DNA of 64,000 nucleotides from contig CANMHB010000013.1 in assembly GCA_947497485.1 (NCBI GenBank), forward strand, positions 1-64,000. The letters run 5' to 3'. The translations under genes and the position numbers were made by a program. Below, piece by piece: positions 24,455 through 34,978 of the stretch; within the stretch, counting starts at the first letter, position 1, and the number at the start of each line of letters is the position of its first letter. The stretch is from Flavobacteriales bacterium (GTDB lineage: Bacteria; Bacteroidota; Bacteroidia; Flavobacteriales_D; Crocinitomicaceae). The notes under the pieces are model-generated. The model was not told where the DNA came from. It saw only the letters and a list, made by a program, of their open reading frames with translations, and ran no database searches.

Positions 24455-27424
24455 ATGCTAAAACAATTATTTTCTCTCCTTTGGGTTGCATCAACTATAT
24501 GTTGTAGTGTATTCAATTTTAATTTATTGGCGCAATCTGGTTGTGAGAATGCTAATTTTGAATCTGGTACTTTTCTTAATTGGCGAGGTCAAACAGGAAC
24601 ATACAATGCTACCGGAAACTCCGGATTAGTAACGTCCAATACGAGTCCTGCAACGAATGGAATAGTAAATGGTAGGCATACCATTATGACCGGTACGGGC
24701 ACTGATCCAAATACATGTGGTGGTTTAACGGTGGTTGCCCCTGGAGGAAGTTTCTCTGCTCGACTTGGAGACCCTTTAACCGGAGCTGATATTGGTTTGT
24801 CAGTAGGTGGTGCTGAAAGGCTTATGTATGATTTCGCAATTACACCTCAATCAAGCTTAATTATATATAAATATGCTGTTGTAATTGAGAATCCAAGTGC
24901 TCATTCCGAAAATGAAATGCCTCGATTTCTAGCCAGTCTTTCTGATCAACAAGGAAATATTATTCCATGTACTGATTATTCTGTTTATGCCAGCTCTGGT
25001 AATGAAGGTTTTACCAGTTGTGGTGCAGTAACATATAGCAATTGGAAAACTGTGGGAGTAGATGTTTCGGCTTATGTTGGACAGACACTGACTTTAAAGT
25101 TTGCGACTGCCGATTGTGGAATTAGCGGTCATTTTGGTTATGCATATGTTGATGCTGGCTGCGCTCCATTTGCACTTGACACGCGATACTGTTTAAATGT
25201 GGCCGGACAACAAAGTGCTGTTATTGAAGCGCCTCTTGGTTTTGATAATTATTTATGGACTTCAAATGGTCAAACCATTGGTAATCAGCCAACGATAACT
25301 GTAGTTAATCCTACTCAAGGACAAATTGTAAACTGTCAAATAACCTCATTTAATGGTTGTGTTGCAAACCTTCAAGCGTCACTTACTCCTTCAGATGTTG
25401 ATGCTTCATTTACTAGCGTAAACGCTTGTGTTGGTGAGCCGTCAAATATCATAAATACAACAACCTTTGTTAATGCAGAATTGGATAGTATTCATTGGTC
25501 TTCGAGCGACGGGTATGCATCTAATTCGACTACCTTCGATCATGTGTTTAGTTCCGCTGGTTCCTATTCAGTCACAATGTTTGTTATGTCTGATGCCGGC
25601 TGTTTTGATCAAGTAACCCAACAGGTTGTTGTGAGTCCAAATCCAACAGCAAATTTCAATCTTACGGATATTTGTTTAGGTCAAAATGCCAATTTAAATG
25701 CACAAAGTACTATTAGTTCAGGTTCACTGACGAACACTTGGATAATTAATGAAACAGATACAGTTATTGGCAATCAAATAAATTACGATTTCGCCACGGT
25801 AGATACTTTTGATGTTCAACTCATCGCTTCATCTTCAAACTCCAACTGTGCTGATACCAATATCCAGCAAATTATTGTTTTTAACAACCCTCAAGCAAGC
25901 TTTTCTTTTACAGAACAATGTATCAATTTACCAGTTGAATTTGAAAATACCTCTCAATATTACGGAAATACTCAATTCAATTGGGAATACAATGGCTCGT
26001 CGCTATCATCGGATACAAGTTTCAGCCAAATTTTCAACAGTCCTGGATTAAATTCGATTTCTCTTATAATCAGTGAAAATCATTCAGAGGTTAGTTGCTC
26101 AGATACCAGTACACAAGACTTTTTTGTACATGCTTACCCAGATATTTCACTTAGTTCTCCGCCAGACCCTTGTGTGAGTGAGCTCTCAATTTTATTTTTA
26201 GACAATGCCTCTACAACATCTACTGGTGAAGAAATTAATTATTTCTGGACTGTAAATGGCACCGTATCTTCAACTACTGCTGATTTGTTGTATACTGTAC
26301 CCGGAAATGGAACTTATGAAATAACAATGAATGCGGCCACGACATTTGGTTGTTCTATTGATTCTACTTTTGTTGTCGATTTGTACCAAGATCCTGTTGC
26401 CAATTTCACGTTCGTAGAACAATGTTTAAATTCCCCAGTAACATTTACGAGTACATCGACATTTAACGAAAATCCTTCTTACTATTGGGTTTATAATAAC
26501 AATGTTGTTTCAAACGATGTTAACTACTCTGATATTTTTTCTACACCTGGTGCAAATTCCATAACGCTTATTATAACGGATGAACATCACGGAATCTATT
26601 GTGATGATACGATTACTCAAACTTTCTTTGTTCATGATTTCCCAAGTTTAGACTTTTCAAATACCGCTCAACCATGTGAAGGAAATCCAATAACGAGCTA
26701 TAATTTGTCTTCTATTTCTACAAACGAAGCAGTTTCATATCTTTGGTCAGTAGATGGAGTTCCAGCCTCTACGTTTTATGATTTAACCTATACTTTTCCA
26801 AGTGCTGGTTCCTATAGTGTTAACTTAACCGCGACGACAGATTTTGGCTGTTTGGTAGACACTACTTTTATAATTCAAGTTTTTCCTATTCCTTTACCTC
26901 CAGTTTTATCAGCAACAACGCCTCTATGTCCAGGAGATGATATTACCTTTAGTGCCTCTGCTGAGGCAAACTCAACTATTCAATGGTCCGGTCCAAATGG
27001 ATTTTCCTCTCAGAATTTTGTTGTAACTATGCCATTTCAATTGGAAGACATCGGAATTTATTCAGCCTTTATCACATCTCAATTTGGTTGTATTTCAGCT
27101 CCTGCAAGTATTCCAACAAGTATAACGAATATCTATGATTTTAACCAATTTGAATTTCCAAATGTTATAACCGCCAATGATGATGGCATAAATGATGTTT
27201 TGGACTTGAGTACTTATTTTAAAACCTGCGATGAATACACGCTTTATATTTTCAATCGTTGGGGAAATTTGGTTTTTGAACAAACAAAATCAAGTGCACA
27301 ATTCAGAGGAGACACAGAAAGTGATAAACAATTGAATGAAGGAGTTTATTTCTATAAATTGGTGGTTGATGCAATTGATGGAAATGAGCAAATTAAATCT
27401 GGTTTCATTCACGTAATTAAATAA
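24455..27424 (+). CDS. secreted PKD-repeat protein with gliding-motility C-terminal domain
   Basis: A 989-residue surface protein. Signal peptide MLKQLFSLLWVASTICCSVF is followed by a ~210-residue N-terminal domain (GCENANFESGTFLNWRGQTG to YAYVDAGCAPF), a series of PKD/Ig-like domains, and a C-terminal region beginning FPNVITANDDGINDVLDL and including YTLYIFNRWGNLVFE, which is the gliding-motility-associated (type B T9SS) C-terminal domain. Two ~165-residue units (starting at SFTEQC and FVEQC) are tandem copies. It should be exported by type IX secretion and displayed on the cell surface, probably as an adhesin. ATG 24455 puts the signal peptide first; the TTG at 24437 overlaps the promoter. 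Confidence 0.85.
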   Translation: MLKQLFSLLWVASTICCSVFNFNLLAQSGCENANFESGTFLNWRGQTGTYNATGNSGLVTSNTSPATNGIVNGRHTIMTGTGTDPNTCGGLTVVAPGGSFSARLGDPLTGADIGLSVGGAERLMYDFAITPQSSLIIYKYAVVIENPSAHSENEMPRFLASLSDQQGNIIPCTDYSVYASSGNEGFTSCGAVTYSNWKTVGVDVSAYVGQTLTLKFATADCGISGHFGYAYVDAGCAPFALDTRYCLNVAGQQSAVIEAPLGFDNYLWTSNGQTIGNQPTITVVNPTQGQIVNCQITSFNGCVANLQASLTPSDVDASFTSVNACVGEPSNIINTTTFVNAELDSIHWSSSDGYASNSTTFDHVFSSAGSYSVTMFVMSDAGCFDQVTQQVVVSPNPTANFNLTDICLGQNANLNAQSTISSGSLTNTWIINETDTVIGNQINYDFATVDTFDVQLIASSSNSNCADTNIQQIIVFNNPQASFSFTEQCINLPVEFENTSQYYGNTQFNWEYNGSSLSSDTSFSQIFNSPGLNSISLIISENHSEVSCSDTSTQDFFVHAYPDISLSSPPDPCVSELSILFLDNASTTSTGEEINYFWTVNGTVSSTTADLLYTVPGNGTYEITMNAATTFGCSIDSTFVVDLYQDPVANFTFVEQCLNSPVTFTSTSTFNENPSYYWVYNNNVVSNDVNYSDIFSTPGANSITLIITDEHHGIYCDDTITQTFFVHDFPSLDFSNTAQPCEGNPITSYNLSSISTNEAVSYLWSVDGVPASTFYDLTYTFPSAGSYSVNLTATTDFGCLVDTTFIIQVFPIPLPPVLSATTPLCPGDDITFSASAEANSTIQWSGPNGFSSQNFVVTMPFQLEDIGIYSAFITSQFGCISAPASIPTSITNIYDFNQFEFPNVITANDDGINDVLDLSTYFKTCDEYTLYIFNRWGNLVFEQTKSSAQFRGDTESDKQLNEGVYFYKLVVDAIDGNEQIKSGFIHVIK

Positions 27425-27590
27425 AAGATACAACTTTTATCTTAGCTCAATTAAAGATTAATAATTCCAATCTTAAGGAATATTTCTAAGCATGTTTTAA
27501 TTAAAAACATTTAGATATTTCAATTGATTTTATCATCAATATAATAAAAACAAACTTAAAATACAACTCTAAATGATTAATAAATAATCT

Positions 27591-27598
27591 TAAATTTG
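27591..27598 (+). promoter_or_regulatory. -7 box for yifB
   Basis: TAAATTTG, 19 bases before the ATG. The 193-bp gap upstream is AT-rich; I see no convincing terminator hairpin or RNA gene in it. Confidence 0.45.
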
Positions 27599-27617
27599 AT
27601 TATAAATAAATCATTTT

Positions 27618-29162
27618 ATGCTTGTTAAAACATATTCTAGCACCGTTTTTGGAATTAATGCTACCACTATTACAATTGAGGTCAATTTAGGAATCGGAAT
27701 AAATTTTTATTTAGTAGGACTTCCTGACAATGCTGTTAGGGAAAGTCAGCAAAGAATCAAGGCAGCTTTTAAAAACAATGACCTGAAATTTCCAGGAAGA
27801 GAAATCACAGTTAATATGGCCCCGGCAGATATTCGTAAAGAAGGTTCGGTCTTTGATTTACCTATTGCAATTGGAATTTTAGCCGTTAGTCAACAAGTAA
27901 AGACAGATCTCTTGGATCGATATTTACTCATCGGTGAATTATCTTTAGATGGAACGATACAATCAACAAAAGGCATACTTCCAATCGCAATTCAAGCAAA
28001 AAAAGAAGGGTACAAAGGAATTATTGTTCCAAAATCAAATGCACAAGAAGCCGCGGTCGTTCATGAATTGGAGGTATATGGTGCTGAAACGATTTTGGAA
28101 GTGGTTTCCTTTTTGAATTCGGTGGAAACATCCTTGAAAATCGAAAAAATTGATATAATCAAACATTATGAACGATTAGTTGAAACATTCGATGTAGATT
28201 TTAAAGACGTTAAAGGACAATTAAATATCAAAAGAGCCTTTGAAATTGCTGCTGCCGGAGGTCATAACGTAATATTAATTGGTCCTCCAGGTGCTGGTAA
28301 GTCAATGCTAGCAAAACGATTATCCACGATACTTCCCCCTATGAGTATGGATGAGGCTCTGGAAACGACTAAAATTCATAGTGTAGCGGGAAAGATTAAA
28401 GGAAACATTGGACTTATTTCGCAACGTCCATTTCGGAAACCACATCATACAATTTCAGACATAGGATTGATTGGAGGGGGAAGCTACCCTCAACCCGGTG
28501 AAATTTCACTTGCGCACAACGGAGTTTTGTTTTTGGATGAATTGCCTGAGTATAAAAGACAAGTTTTGGAGGTCTTGCGGCAACCTTTAGAAGATCGATC
28601 AGTAAATATCTCACGCGCAAAATTTTCTATTGATTATCCTGCAGGATTTATGTTAGTGGCGGCAATGAACCCATGTCCATGCGGTTATTACAATCATCCC
28701 GAGAAAGAATGTGTCTGTGCACCAGGCGTAGTTCAGCGTTACCTAAATAAAATTTCAGGTCCACTTCTAGATCGTATTGATATACATATCGAAGTTACAC
28801 CAGTATCGTTCGATGAGTTGACCAATCACATTCCATCTGAAGGGAGTATTGAAATTCGAAAGAGGGTAGAGGAGGCAAGAAATATTCAGAAAAATCGGTA
28901 TCAAAATCGTTTTGGAATTCATTGCAATGCGCACATGAATAAACAAGAATTTGATCAATTTTGCAAATTAGATGATCAAGGAGTCCAATTATTAAAAAAA
29001 GCAATGGAATCAATGGGATTGTCCGCCCGGGCATACGATCGGATTTTAAAAGTAGCCCGAACAATTGCTGATTTGGAGTGTTCTGATTTAATCGAGTCTC
29101 ATCATTTAGCTGAGGCGATTCAATTTCGCAGTTTGGATCGGTCTAATTGGTTATCGAATTAA
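27618..29162 (+). CDS. YifB/ComM family Mg-chelatase-like AAA+ ATPase
   Basis: A 514-residue full-length YifB/ComM protein: N-terminal ChlI-like lon-protease-fold domain (about 1-185), AAA+ core with Walker A GPPGAGKS (222-229), Walker B FLDELPEY, a [15 protein letters not shown] zinc-binding cysteine cluster and a C-terminal Mg_chelatase_C domain. In Vibrio, ComM is a hexameric helicase that extends branch migration during natural transformation. With comEC and recQ nearby in this window, a role in DNA uptake and integration is plausible. Confidence 0.93.
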   Translation: MLVKTYSSTVFGINATTITIEVNLGIGINFYLVGLPDNAVRESQQRIKAAFKNNDLKFPGREITVNMAPADIRKEGSVFDLPIAIGILAVSQQVKTDLLDRYLLIGELSLDGTIQSTKGILPIAIQAKKEGYKGIIVPKSNAQEAAVVHELEVYGAETILEVVSFLNSVETSLKIEKIDIIKHYERLVETFDVDFKDVKGQLNIKRAFEIAAAGGHNVILIGPPGAGKSMLAKRLSTILPPMSMDEALETTKIHSVAGKIKGNIGLISQRPFRKPHHTISDIGLIGGGSYPQPGEISLAHNGVLFLDELPEYKRQVLEVLRQPLEDRSVNISRAKFSIDYPAGFMLVAAMNPCPCGYYNHPEKECVCAPGVVQRYLNKISGPLLDRIDIHIEVTPVSFDELTNHIPSEGSIEIRKRVEEARNIQKNRYQNRFGIHCNAHMNKQEFDQFCKLDDQGVQLLKKAMESMGLSARAYDRILKVARTIADLECSDLIESHHLAEAIQFRSLDRSNWLSN

Positions 29163-29238
29163 TTCGTTTAGGTCTAAAATGTCAATTGAAAAAATGATAT
29201 TAGAAATTTACTTAATTTCATATCCAAAAAAATCATTT

Positions 29239-30624
29239 ATGAGAAAATTATTGTTTCTAATTTTTCAAGTTTGTTCCCTATCTAGCTTTGCTCAATATCA
29301 AGTTGGACATACAACCATAACATTCAATGACCCTGCCCGAACTGGTGGTTTTGGATCGGGTGGAGGAATTGGTCGTCAAATTCAAACTGAAATTTATTAT
29401 CCTGCAAATGCAGCAGGGGATAATGTTGCAGTTGCTTCTGGGCAATTCCCCGTAATAACTTTTGGTCATGGTTTTGCAATGTCTTGGGATGCTTATGCAA
29501 ATATCTGGCAACATTACATTCCAAAGGGATATATTATTGCATTTCCGAGAACGGAAGGAAGTTTGATTCCATCACCTAGCCACGGCGATTTTGGAACAGA
29601 TTTAAAACAAGTTTCTGAAAAAATGCTTGCGTTGAATTCCAATTCCTCTTCGATATTCAGCGGAAAGATTTTGCAAAATGCTGCGATTATGGGACACTCA
29701 ATGGGTGGAGGAGCCTCTTTTTTGGCAGCTGCAAATAATACCACCATCAAAACTGTAATTGGTTTAGCTCCCGCTGAAACAAATCCATCAGCTATTAGTG
29801 CTTCCCCAAATGTAAGCGTGCCAGCGCTAGTTTTCTCTGGAAGTGCTGATGGAGTTACTCCGCCAGCTGACCATCATATACCAATTTATAATGGTTTAAT
29901 GAGTGCCTGCAAGAGTTTCGTATCTATCTTGGGTGGTGCGCATTGCTATTATGCAAATACAAATTTTAACTGTGATTTAGGTGAAGGTACTTCCTCTCCA
30001 AATATTTCTATTACCAGAGAAGTTCAACAGACAAAGACATATGCGATTTTGGACCCTTGGTTGGATTATGTTTTGAAAGGTAATTGCCCTTCATATGCAA
30101 CCTTTCAAAATGCACTAGTCTCAACAACTGGAACGCAAAATCAGACAATATGTCCAAGTGTTTCAACAGTTACAATTTCTGCGTCAGGCTCAACACTTAC
30201 AGCTAATTCTTCCGGAAATGTTACAGCTTACCAATGGAATTTAAATGGCACGCCAATTACAGGGGCATCAAATCAAACTTATGTGGCTACTCAAAATGGA
30301 AATTATACGGTTGATGCCATATACTCCTTTGGTTGTGCATCTAGTTCGGCATATGCTTTTTCGAATGGAACGACTGGTGTTTTAGAATTGAAAAATAACA
30401 TAACTGTGACACCAAATCCTGTTAAAACTGTTTTAAAAATCTCTTCTTCGATTGAAGGCTTTTATGATATTCAAATATTAGATTTGAATGGAAGAATTTT
30501 GAAAAACAAAATTTCATATGGACCTGAAATTCTTTTTGATTGCGAGTCTTTGAATAATGGCATATACATTTTGAGAATCTTGGGTAGTGACAATAATTTT
30601 CAAACCAAATTCATCAAAGAATAA
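29239..30624 (+). CDS. secreted alpha/beta hydrolase, polyester-hydrolase-like, T9SS cargo
   Basis: A 461-residue protein: signal peptide MRKLLFLIFQVCSLSSFAQ, alpha/beta-hydrolase domain (about 20-300), an Ig-like region (about 305-375), and a Por secretion C-terminal sorting domain (VTPNPVKTVLKISSS to TKFIKE). Catalytic triad by motif: S154 (GHSMGGG), D204 (GSADGVTPP) and H235 (GGAHCYY); oxyanion loop GHGFAMSW. Cysteines C224, C236 and C245 could form a disulfide. The domain resembles cutinase/PETase-type esterases including those described from Bacteroidota with T9SS tails. Activity on polyesters is inference. ATG 29239 chosen because upstream codons precede the signal peptide. Confidence 0.82.
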   Translation: MRKLLFLIFQVCSLSSFAQYQVGHTTITFNDPARTGGFGSGGGIGRQIQTEIYYPANAAGDNVAVASGQFPVITFGHGFAMSWDAYANIWQHYIPKGYIIAFPRTEGSLIPSPSHGDFGTDLKQVSEKMLALNSNSSSIFSGKILQNAAIMGHSMGGGASFLAAANNTTIKTVIGLAPAETNPSAISASPNVSVPALVFSGSADGVTPPADHHIPIYNGLMSACKSFVSILGGAHCYYANTNFNCDLGEGTSSPNISITREVQQTKTYAILDPWLDYVLKGNCPSYATFQNALVSTTGTQNQTICPSVSTVTISASGSTLTANSSGNVTAYQWNLNGTPITGASNQTYVATQNGNYTVDAIYSFGCASSSAYAFSNGTTGVLELKNNITVTPNPVKTVLKISSSIEGFYDIQILDLNGRILKNKISYGPEILFDCESLNNGIYILRILGSDNNFQTKFIKE

Positions 30625-30660
30625 TTTTCGTAATTTCGGCCAAGCAATCTGCTTTATTAA

Positions 30661-32994
30661 ATGAAAAAACTTTTCACAATACTATTTTTCGGGATTTTCA
30701 TCAATTTTGGATTTTCTCAGGATTATACGATTCGAGGCTTCGTATATGATAAATCAAACGGAGAACCAATTAGTGATATTAAAGTCAAAGTTCTACGCTC
30801 TGACAGTACGATTGCCGCTCAAGCAATGACTAATGTAAGTGGATTCTTTGCTATTCCAAAACTTACGAAAGGAAACTTTATATTAAAAATTGATGATTTT
30901 AAATATGCTTTGACATTTCAAAACATTGAACTTGTTGAGAAAAAATACATCAATGATGTGCGATTTGATCTTTCTCCTCCTGATAAATCAGTTGAGTTAG
31001 GAACTGTTACGATTACCGCTAAGAAAGAGAAGACGCAAATCGATAATGGTAAAATCACATTAAGTAAAAAAGAACTTGAAAAAATTCCAAGTTATGGTGC
31101 TGAGAATGATATCGTCGGGGGTATTTCTGTAACTCCAGGCGTTATCACCACAGGTGATCAAGGTGGACAATTGTATGTTCGTGGAGGAACACCAATACAA
31201 AATAAAATATTACTAGATGGAATGACAATTTACAGCCCATTCCATTCAATTGGATTTTTCTCTGTTTTCGAAACTGAATTGGTCAAGAGCATGGATATTT
31301 ATACAGGTGGATTCGATTCGCGATATGGCGGAAGAATTTCTTCTGTTATGGATATTACCTATCGAGATGGTAACAAGCAAAAATTCGGAGGAAAGGTTTC
31401 TGCATCACCTTTTCTCGCGAAACTAGTTTTAGAAGGTCCTCTTGGAAAGAAAAATGGTGAAAACCCGAGAGCGGGGTCATACATTTTTTCAGTTAAACAT
31501 AGTTTACTTGATTATACCTCTAAATCTTTATATCCAACAGTAAATGAAGGGAATGGTCTCCCGTTTAACTTCACTGATTTATACGGTAAAATTACGTTTA
31601 GTTCAGATGGCGGTTCGAAATTCAGTGCATTTGGTTTTCACAATAGGGATTCTGTAAATTATGATGTTGCGAACTTGAGTTGGCAAGCATCGGGTGGAGG
31701 TGTTAACTTTCTTTTAGTTCCTAGTGGTTCCCCTATTTTTATTCGCGGTCACGTGAACGGAAGTAATTACCAAACTTCTTTCACAGAAGTTGAGCAAGAG
31801 CCTCGTTTTTCAAAAATTGGCGGCTTCGACTTGGGATTTGATTTTTCATATTTTTTGAAAAACGAAGGAGAAATGAATTATGGATTTAACCTGAATGGTT
31901 TCAATACACAATTTGTAACATACAACGAGGCCAAAACCAAAATTGAAGCAGAGAATTTTACAACTGAAATAGGAACTTATTATAATTTTCGAAAGGTTAC
32001 TAGAAGATGGGTTTTCCAAATTGGTATTCGTGGACAATTCTATGCATCACTCGCAACATTTTCGCCAGAACCGCGGTTAGGATTAAAGTATAACGCATCT
32101 GAAAATTTACGCTTTAAATTCTCCGGAGGAAGATATTCGCAAAATTTCACTTCTGCATCCTCTGATAAGGATGTTGTAAACTTATTCAATGGCTTATTGT
32201 CTGCGCCTACGAATGTTCAAGAAGAATTCGTTAATGAATTTAATAACGTGAAAAAAATAAAAAATGGACTTCAGTATGCATGGCATGCGATACTTGGAGT
32301 AGATTATGATCTTGGCAAGCATATTACATTTACTTTGGAAGGTTACTACAAATACTTTTCCCAACTTAGTAATATAAATCAGAATAAATTATATGCTGAT
32401 ATCGCTCAGTTCGATAACATTGATCCTGTATTTAAAAAAGACTTCATAATCGAATCTGGTCAATCGTTTGGCTTTGACTTTCTTGCAAAATACAATAAAG
32501 ACCGATTGTTTTTGTGGGGTGTATACTCATACGGATACAATACACGATGGGATGGTTTTCAAAGCTATTTCCCTGTCTTTGATAGAAGACACAACATTAA
32601 TTTAGTGGGGTCTTATATGTTCGGAAAGAAAAAAGATATTGAATTTAATATTCGATGGAATCTAGGGTCTGGTTTGCCATTTACTCCAACAGCTGGAAAT
32701 TATCAGGCGGAAACATTTAGTTCGGGACTTACAACTGATTACGTTACAAACAACCCAAGCAATATCTCTACAATACTTGGTGGATTTAATTCAGTTCGCT
32801 TACCTACATATCATCGCCTAGATGTTACGCTTAAGAAACAATTTAATTTCAAAAACAAGGATGTTCTCGAGTTGGTTGCGAGTGTTACAAATGCTTACAA
32901 TCGAAACAACATTTTTTATGTCAATAGAACTACATCCAAGAAAATTTACCAGTTTCCAATTCTTCCAAGTTTTGGTTTGAGTTACAAATTTTAA
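30661..32994 (+). CDS. TonB-dependent receptor with carboxypeptidase-regulatory-like domain
   Basis: A 777-residue outer-membrane receptor. Signal peptide (MKKLFTILFFGIFINFGFSQ), CarboxypepD_reg-like domain (about 22-115: IRGFVYDKSNGEPISDIKV), plug domain (about 118-230: PGVITTGDQGGQLYVRGGTPIQNKILLDGM, SRYGGRISSVMDI) and a 22-strand-type barrel ending FPILPSFGLSYKF. It imports a bulky substrate with TonB energy; substrate unknown, since no SusD-type partner follows. The next gene (DUF1015) starts two bases after its stop, so it is co-transcribed with cytoplasmic genes. Confidence 0.88.
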   Translation: MKKLFTILFFGIFINFGFSQDYTIRGFVYDKSNGEPISDIKVKVLRSDSTIAAQAMTNVSGFFAIPKLTKGNFILKIDDFKYALTFQNIELVEKKYINDVRFDLSPPDKSVELGTVTITAKKEKTQIDNGKITLSKKELEKIPSYGAENDIVGGISVTPGVITTGDQGGQLYVRGGTPIQNKILLDGMTIYSPFHSIGFFSVFETELVKSMDIYTGGFDSRYGGRISSVMDITYRDGNKQKFGGKVSASPFLAKLVLEGPLGKKNGENPRAGSYIFSVKHSLLDYTSKSLYPTVNEGNGLPFNFTDLYGKITFSSDGGSKFSAFGFHNRDSVNYDVANLSWQASGGGVNFLLVPSGSPIFIRGHVNGSNYQTSFTEVEQEPRFSKIGGFDLGFDFSYFLKNEGEMNYGFNLNGFNTQFVTYNEAKTKIEAENFTTEIGTYYNFRKVTRRWVFQIGIRGQFYASLATFSPEPRLGLKYNASENLRFKFSGGRYSQNFTSASSDKDVVNLFNGLLSAPTNVQEEFVNEFNNVKKIKNGLQYAWHAILGVDYDLGKHITFTLEGYYKYFSQLSNINQNKLYADIAQFDNIDPVFKKDFIIESGQSFGFDFLAKYNKDRLFLWGVYSYGYNTRWDGFQSYFPVFDRRHNINLVGSYMFGKKKDIEFNIRWNLGSGLPFTPTAGNYQAETFSSGLTTDYVTNNPSNISTILGGFNSVRLPTYHRLDVTLKKQFNFKNKDVLELVASVTNAYNRNNIFYVNRTTSKKIYQFPILPSFGLSYKF

Positions 32995-32996
32995 CT

Positions 32997-34232
32997 ATGG
33001 CGGATATTTCTCCTTTTAAGGCCATTCGACCTGTAAGAGATAAGGTTCACTTGGTTGCAACAAGACCTTATTATTCTTACAAGAAAAATGTACTTAAAGC
33101 CAAATTAGAGGATAATCCATATACCTTTCTTCGAATAATTAATCCTGAATTTGGGAGTGAACTAAAAACAAAACCAAATTCCGACGAGCGTTTTGAATTA
33201 GTCAAATCGAAATACAAGGAATTTATTGATTCCAACATATTAATTCAAGATGATAGTCCGAGATTGTATATTTATCGACAAACAATAAATGGACATTCAT
33301 TCACTGGAATTATTGGAGGAGCAAGTGTTGAAGAGTATAATAACGATCGAATCAAGAAGCACGAAGCGACGCTTACCTCAAGAGAGGCAATGTTTACAAG
33401 ATATCTCGATATTGTTGGTTATAACGCAGAACCGGTTTTGCTGAGTTATAAAAATGATAATCACATTGAAGAATTAATAGCCAATTTCATTTCCGTTAGA
33501 CCAGAATATGAGTTTACAACGACGGATCGAATCAAGCATGAGCTTTGGGTTCTCACAGAAGATGATTCTATTATTTTGAAAAATGCTTTCCAAATTGTTG
33601 ATACCACATACATTGCCGACGGACATCATCGATCTGCATCCTCTGCTAGGCTTTTCGAAGAAAGATTGAATTCCGGGAGAATTGATGGATTAAATGTTGA
33701 ATTTTTCCTTGCATTTTTTGTCGAGGAAAGTCAATTAAGAATTCTTGAATTTAATCGACTTGTTAATAATCTGAATGGTCTGTCAACTGAAAACTTTTTA
33801 AGTGAGTTAAATTCACTTGGTATATTGAAAAAGTTAAGTTGCGCAGAAAAACCTGAACAGGAACATCAAATTACATTTTGTTTGAAAGGAGATTGGTATG
33901 AATTAACTTTTAACTTGAATTTGATTAATAAAAATCATCCTGTTAAATCACTTGATTCTGATTTGTTGACGGAATTAATTCTAAAACCTATTTTAGGAAT
34001 CGCGGATTTAAAAACCAGTGATGAAATTGAATTTGTCCCAGGAAATGAACCAATATTGGGATTTGAAGATAAGATTAGATCAAATAAATTTGAAGTTGGA
34101 TTTGTGCTATATCCCGCAACGATCGAACAAGTGAAAAGAGTTGCCGACAATCAAATGAATATGCCGCCTAAATCTACTTGGGTAGAACCTAAGCTGCGAA
34201 GCGGTCTAACCATTTATGACATCAACGAATGA
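32997..34232 (+). CDS. DUF1015 family protein
   Basis: A 411-residue cytoplasmic protein of the DUF1015 family (also described as SpoIIIAH-unrelated HTH/serine-kinase-like proteins). Hallmarks: N-terminal PFKAIRPVRDKVHLVATRPYYSY, LRIINPEFG, and YIADGHHRSASSARLFEE (about 202-219). C-terminal TWVEPKLRSGLTIYDI is also typical. Function remains undefined; members often sit with serine metabolism genes. It overlaps the downstream YggS gene by four bases (ATGA). Confidence 0.88.
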   Translation: MADISPFKAIRPVRDKVHLVATRPYYSYKKNVLKAKLEDNPYTFLRIINPEFGSELKTKPNSDERFELVKSKYKEFIDSNILIQDDSPRLYIYRQTINGHSFTGIIGGASVEEYNNDRIKKHEATLTSREAMFTRYLDIVGYNAEPVLLSYKNDNHIEELIANFISVRPEYEFTTTDRIKHELWVLTEDDSIILKNAFQIVDTTYIADGHHRSASSARLFEERLNSGRIDGLNVEFFLAFFVEESQLRILEFNRLVNNLNGLSTENFLSELNSLGILKKLSCAEKPEQEHQITFCLKGDWYELTFNLNLINKNHPVKSLDSDLLTELILKPILGIADLKTSDEIEFVPGNEPILGFEDKIRSNKFEVGFVLYPATIEQVKRVADNQMNMPPKSTWVEPKLRSGLTIYDINE

Positions 34233-34888
34233 TTACTGAAAATATCCTTGAATTAAGAAAATCAATTCCTGGGAATGTTTGCCTAGTCGCTGTTTCAAAA
34301 ACTAAACCTGCTTCAGATATACTTGAAGCATATCAGGCCGGTCAAAGACATTTTGGAGAGAACAAAGTTCAAGAGTTGTGTGATAAACAAATGCTTTTAT
34401 CAAAAGATATTTGCTGGCATTTGATTGGACATTTGCAGACAAATAAAGTAAAATACATTGCGCCATTTATTCATCTAATTCATTCTGTTGACAGTCTAAA
34501 ACTACTTTTAGAAATCAATAAGCAGGCTGCAAAACAAAATCGGACGATTGCTATTTTACTGCAATTTCATATTGCACAGGAAGAAACAAAATTTGGATTG
34601 AACTTGGATGAGGCAATAGAGATCTTAAATTCTGAATCGTTCAAAAATTGCGAAAATGTTGCGATTCAGGGTGTAATGGGAATGGCTTCGTTTGTCGATA
34701 ATCCAGAACAAATCCGCAAAGAATTCAGAACTTTAAAATATTACTTCGACTATCTTAAAAATAGTTTTTTTGCCACAAATTTAGATTTTCGCGAAGTTTC
34801 GATGGGAATGAGCGGTGATTACCAACTGGCAATAGAAGAAGGAAGTACCCTCGTTCGCGTTGGGAGTTCAATTTTTGGAGGAAGGTGA
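34229..34888 (+). CDS. YggS/PLPBP family pyridoxal-phosphate homeostasis protein
   Basis: A 219-residue protein with the alanine-racemase-like TIM-barrel fold of YggS/PROSC. The PLP lysine is in LVAVSKTKPASD (about residue 24); GQRHFGENKVQEL, WHLIGHLQTNKVKY and LDFREVSMGMSGDYQLAIEEGSTLVRVGSSIFG complete the signature. It binds PLP and buffers the cofactor pool without known catalysis. ATGA overlap with the DUF1015 gene. Confidence 0.94.
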   Translation: MITENILELRKSIPGNVCLVAVSKTKPASDILEAYQAGQRHFGENKVQELCDKQMLLSKDICWHLIGHLQTNKVKYIAPFIHLIHSVDSLKLLLEINKQAAKQNRTIAILLQFHIAQEETKFGLNLDEAIEILNSESFKNCENVAIQGVMGMASFVDNPEQIRKEFRTLKYYFDYLKNSFFATNLDFREVSMGMSGDYQLAIEEGSTLVRVGSSIFGGR

Positions 34889-34950
34889 GTCAAATTCCAA
34901 CAAATTTTTATAAATATCTCATTTTGTTTCTACTTGTCAATTAATAAGCT

Positions 34951-34958
34951 TACTTTTG
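34951..34958 (+). promoter_or_regulatory. -7 box for cold-shock gene
   Basis: TACTTTTG matches TAnnTTTG, 20 bases before ATG 34979. It excludes the upstream in-frame TTG at 34934. Confidence 0.5.
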
Positions 34959-34978
34959 CTCAAAATAAATTATTTATA

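Noticed and set aside
27425-27617. Regulatory RNA or attenuator upstream of yifB
   Set aside because: The 193-bp stretch is AT-rich with only a weak 5-bp stem; no riboswitch or RNA-gene signature was seen beyond the -7 box.
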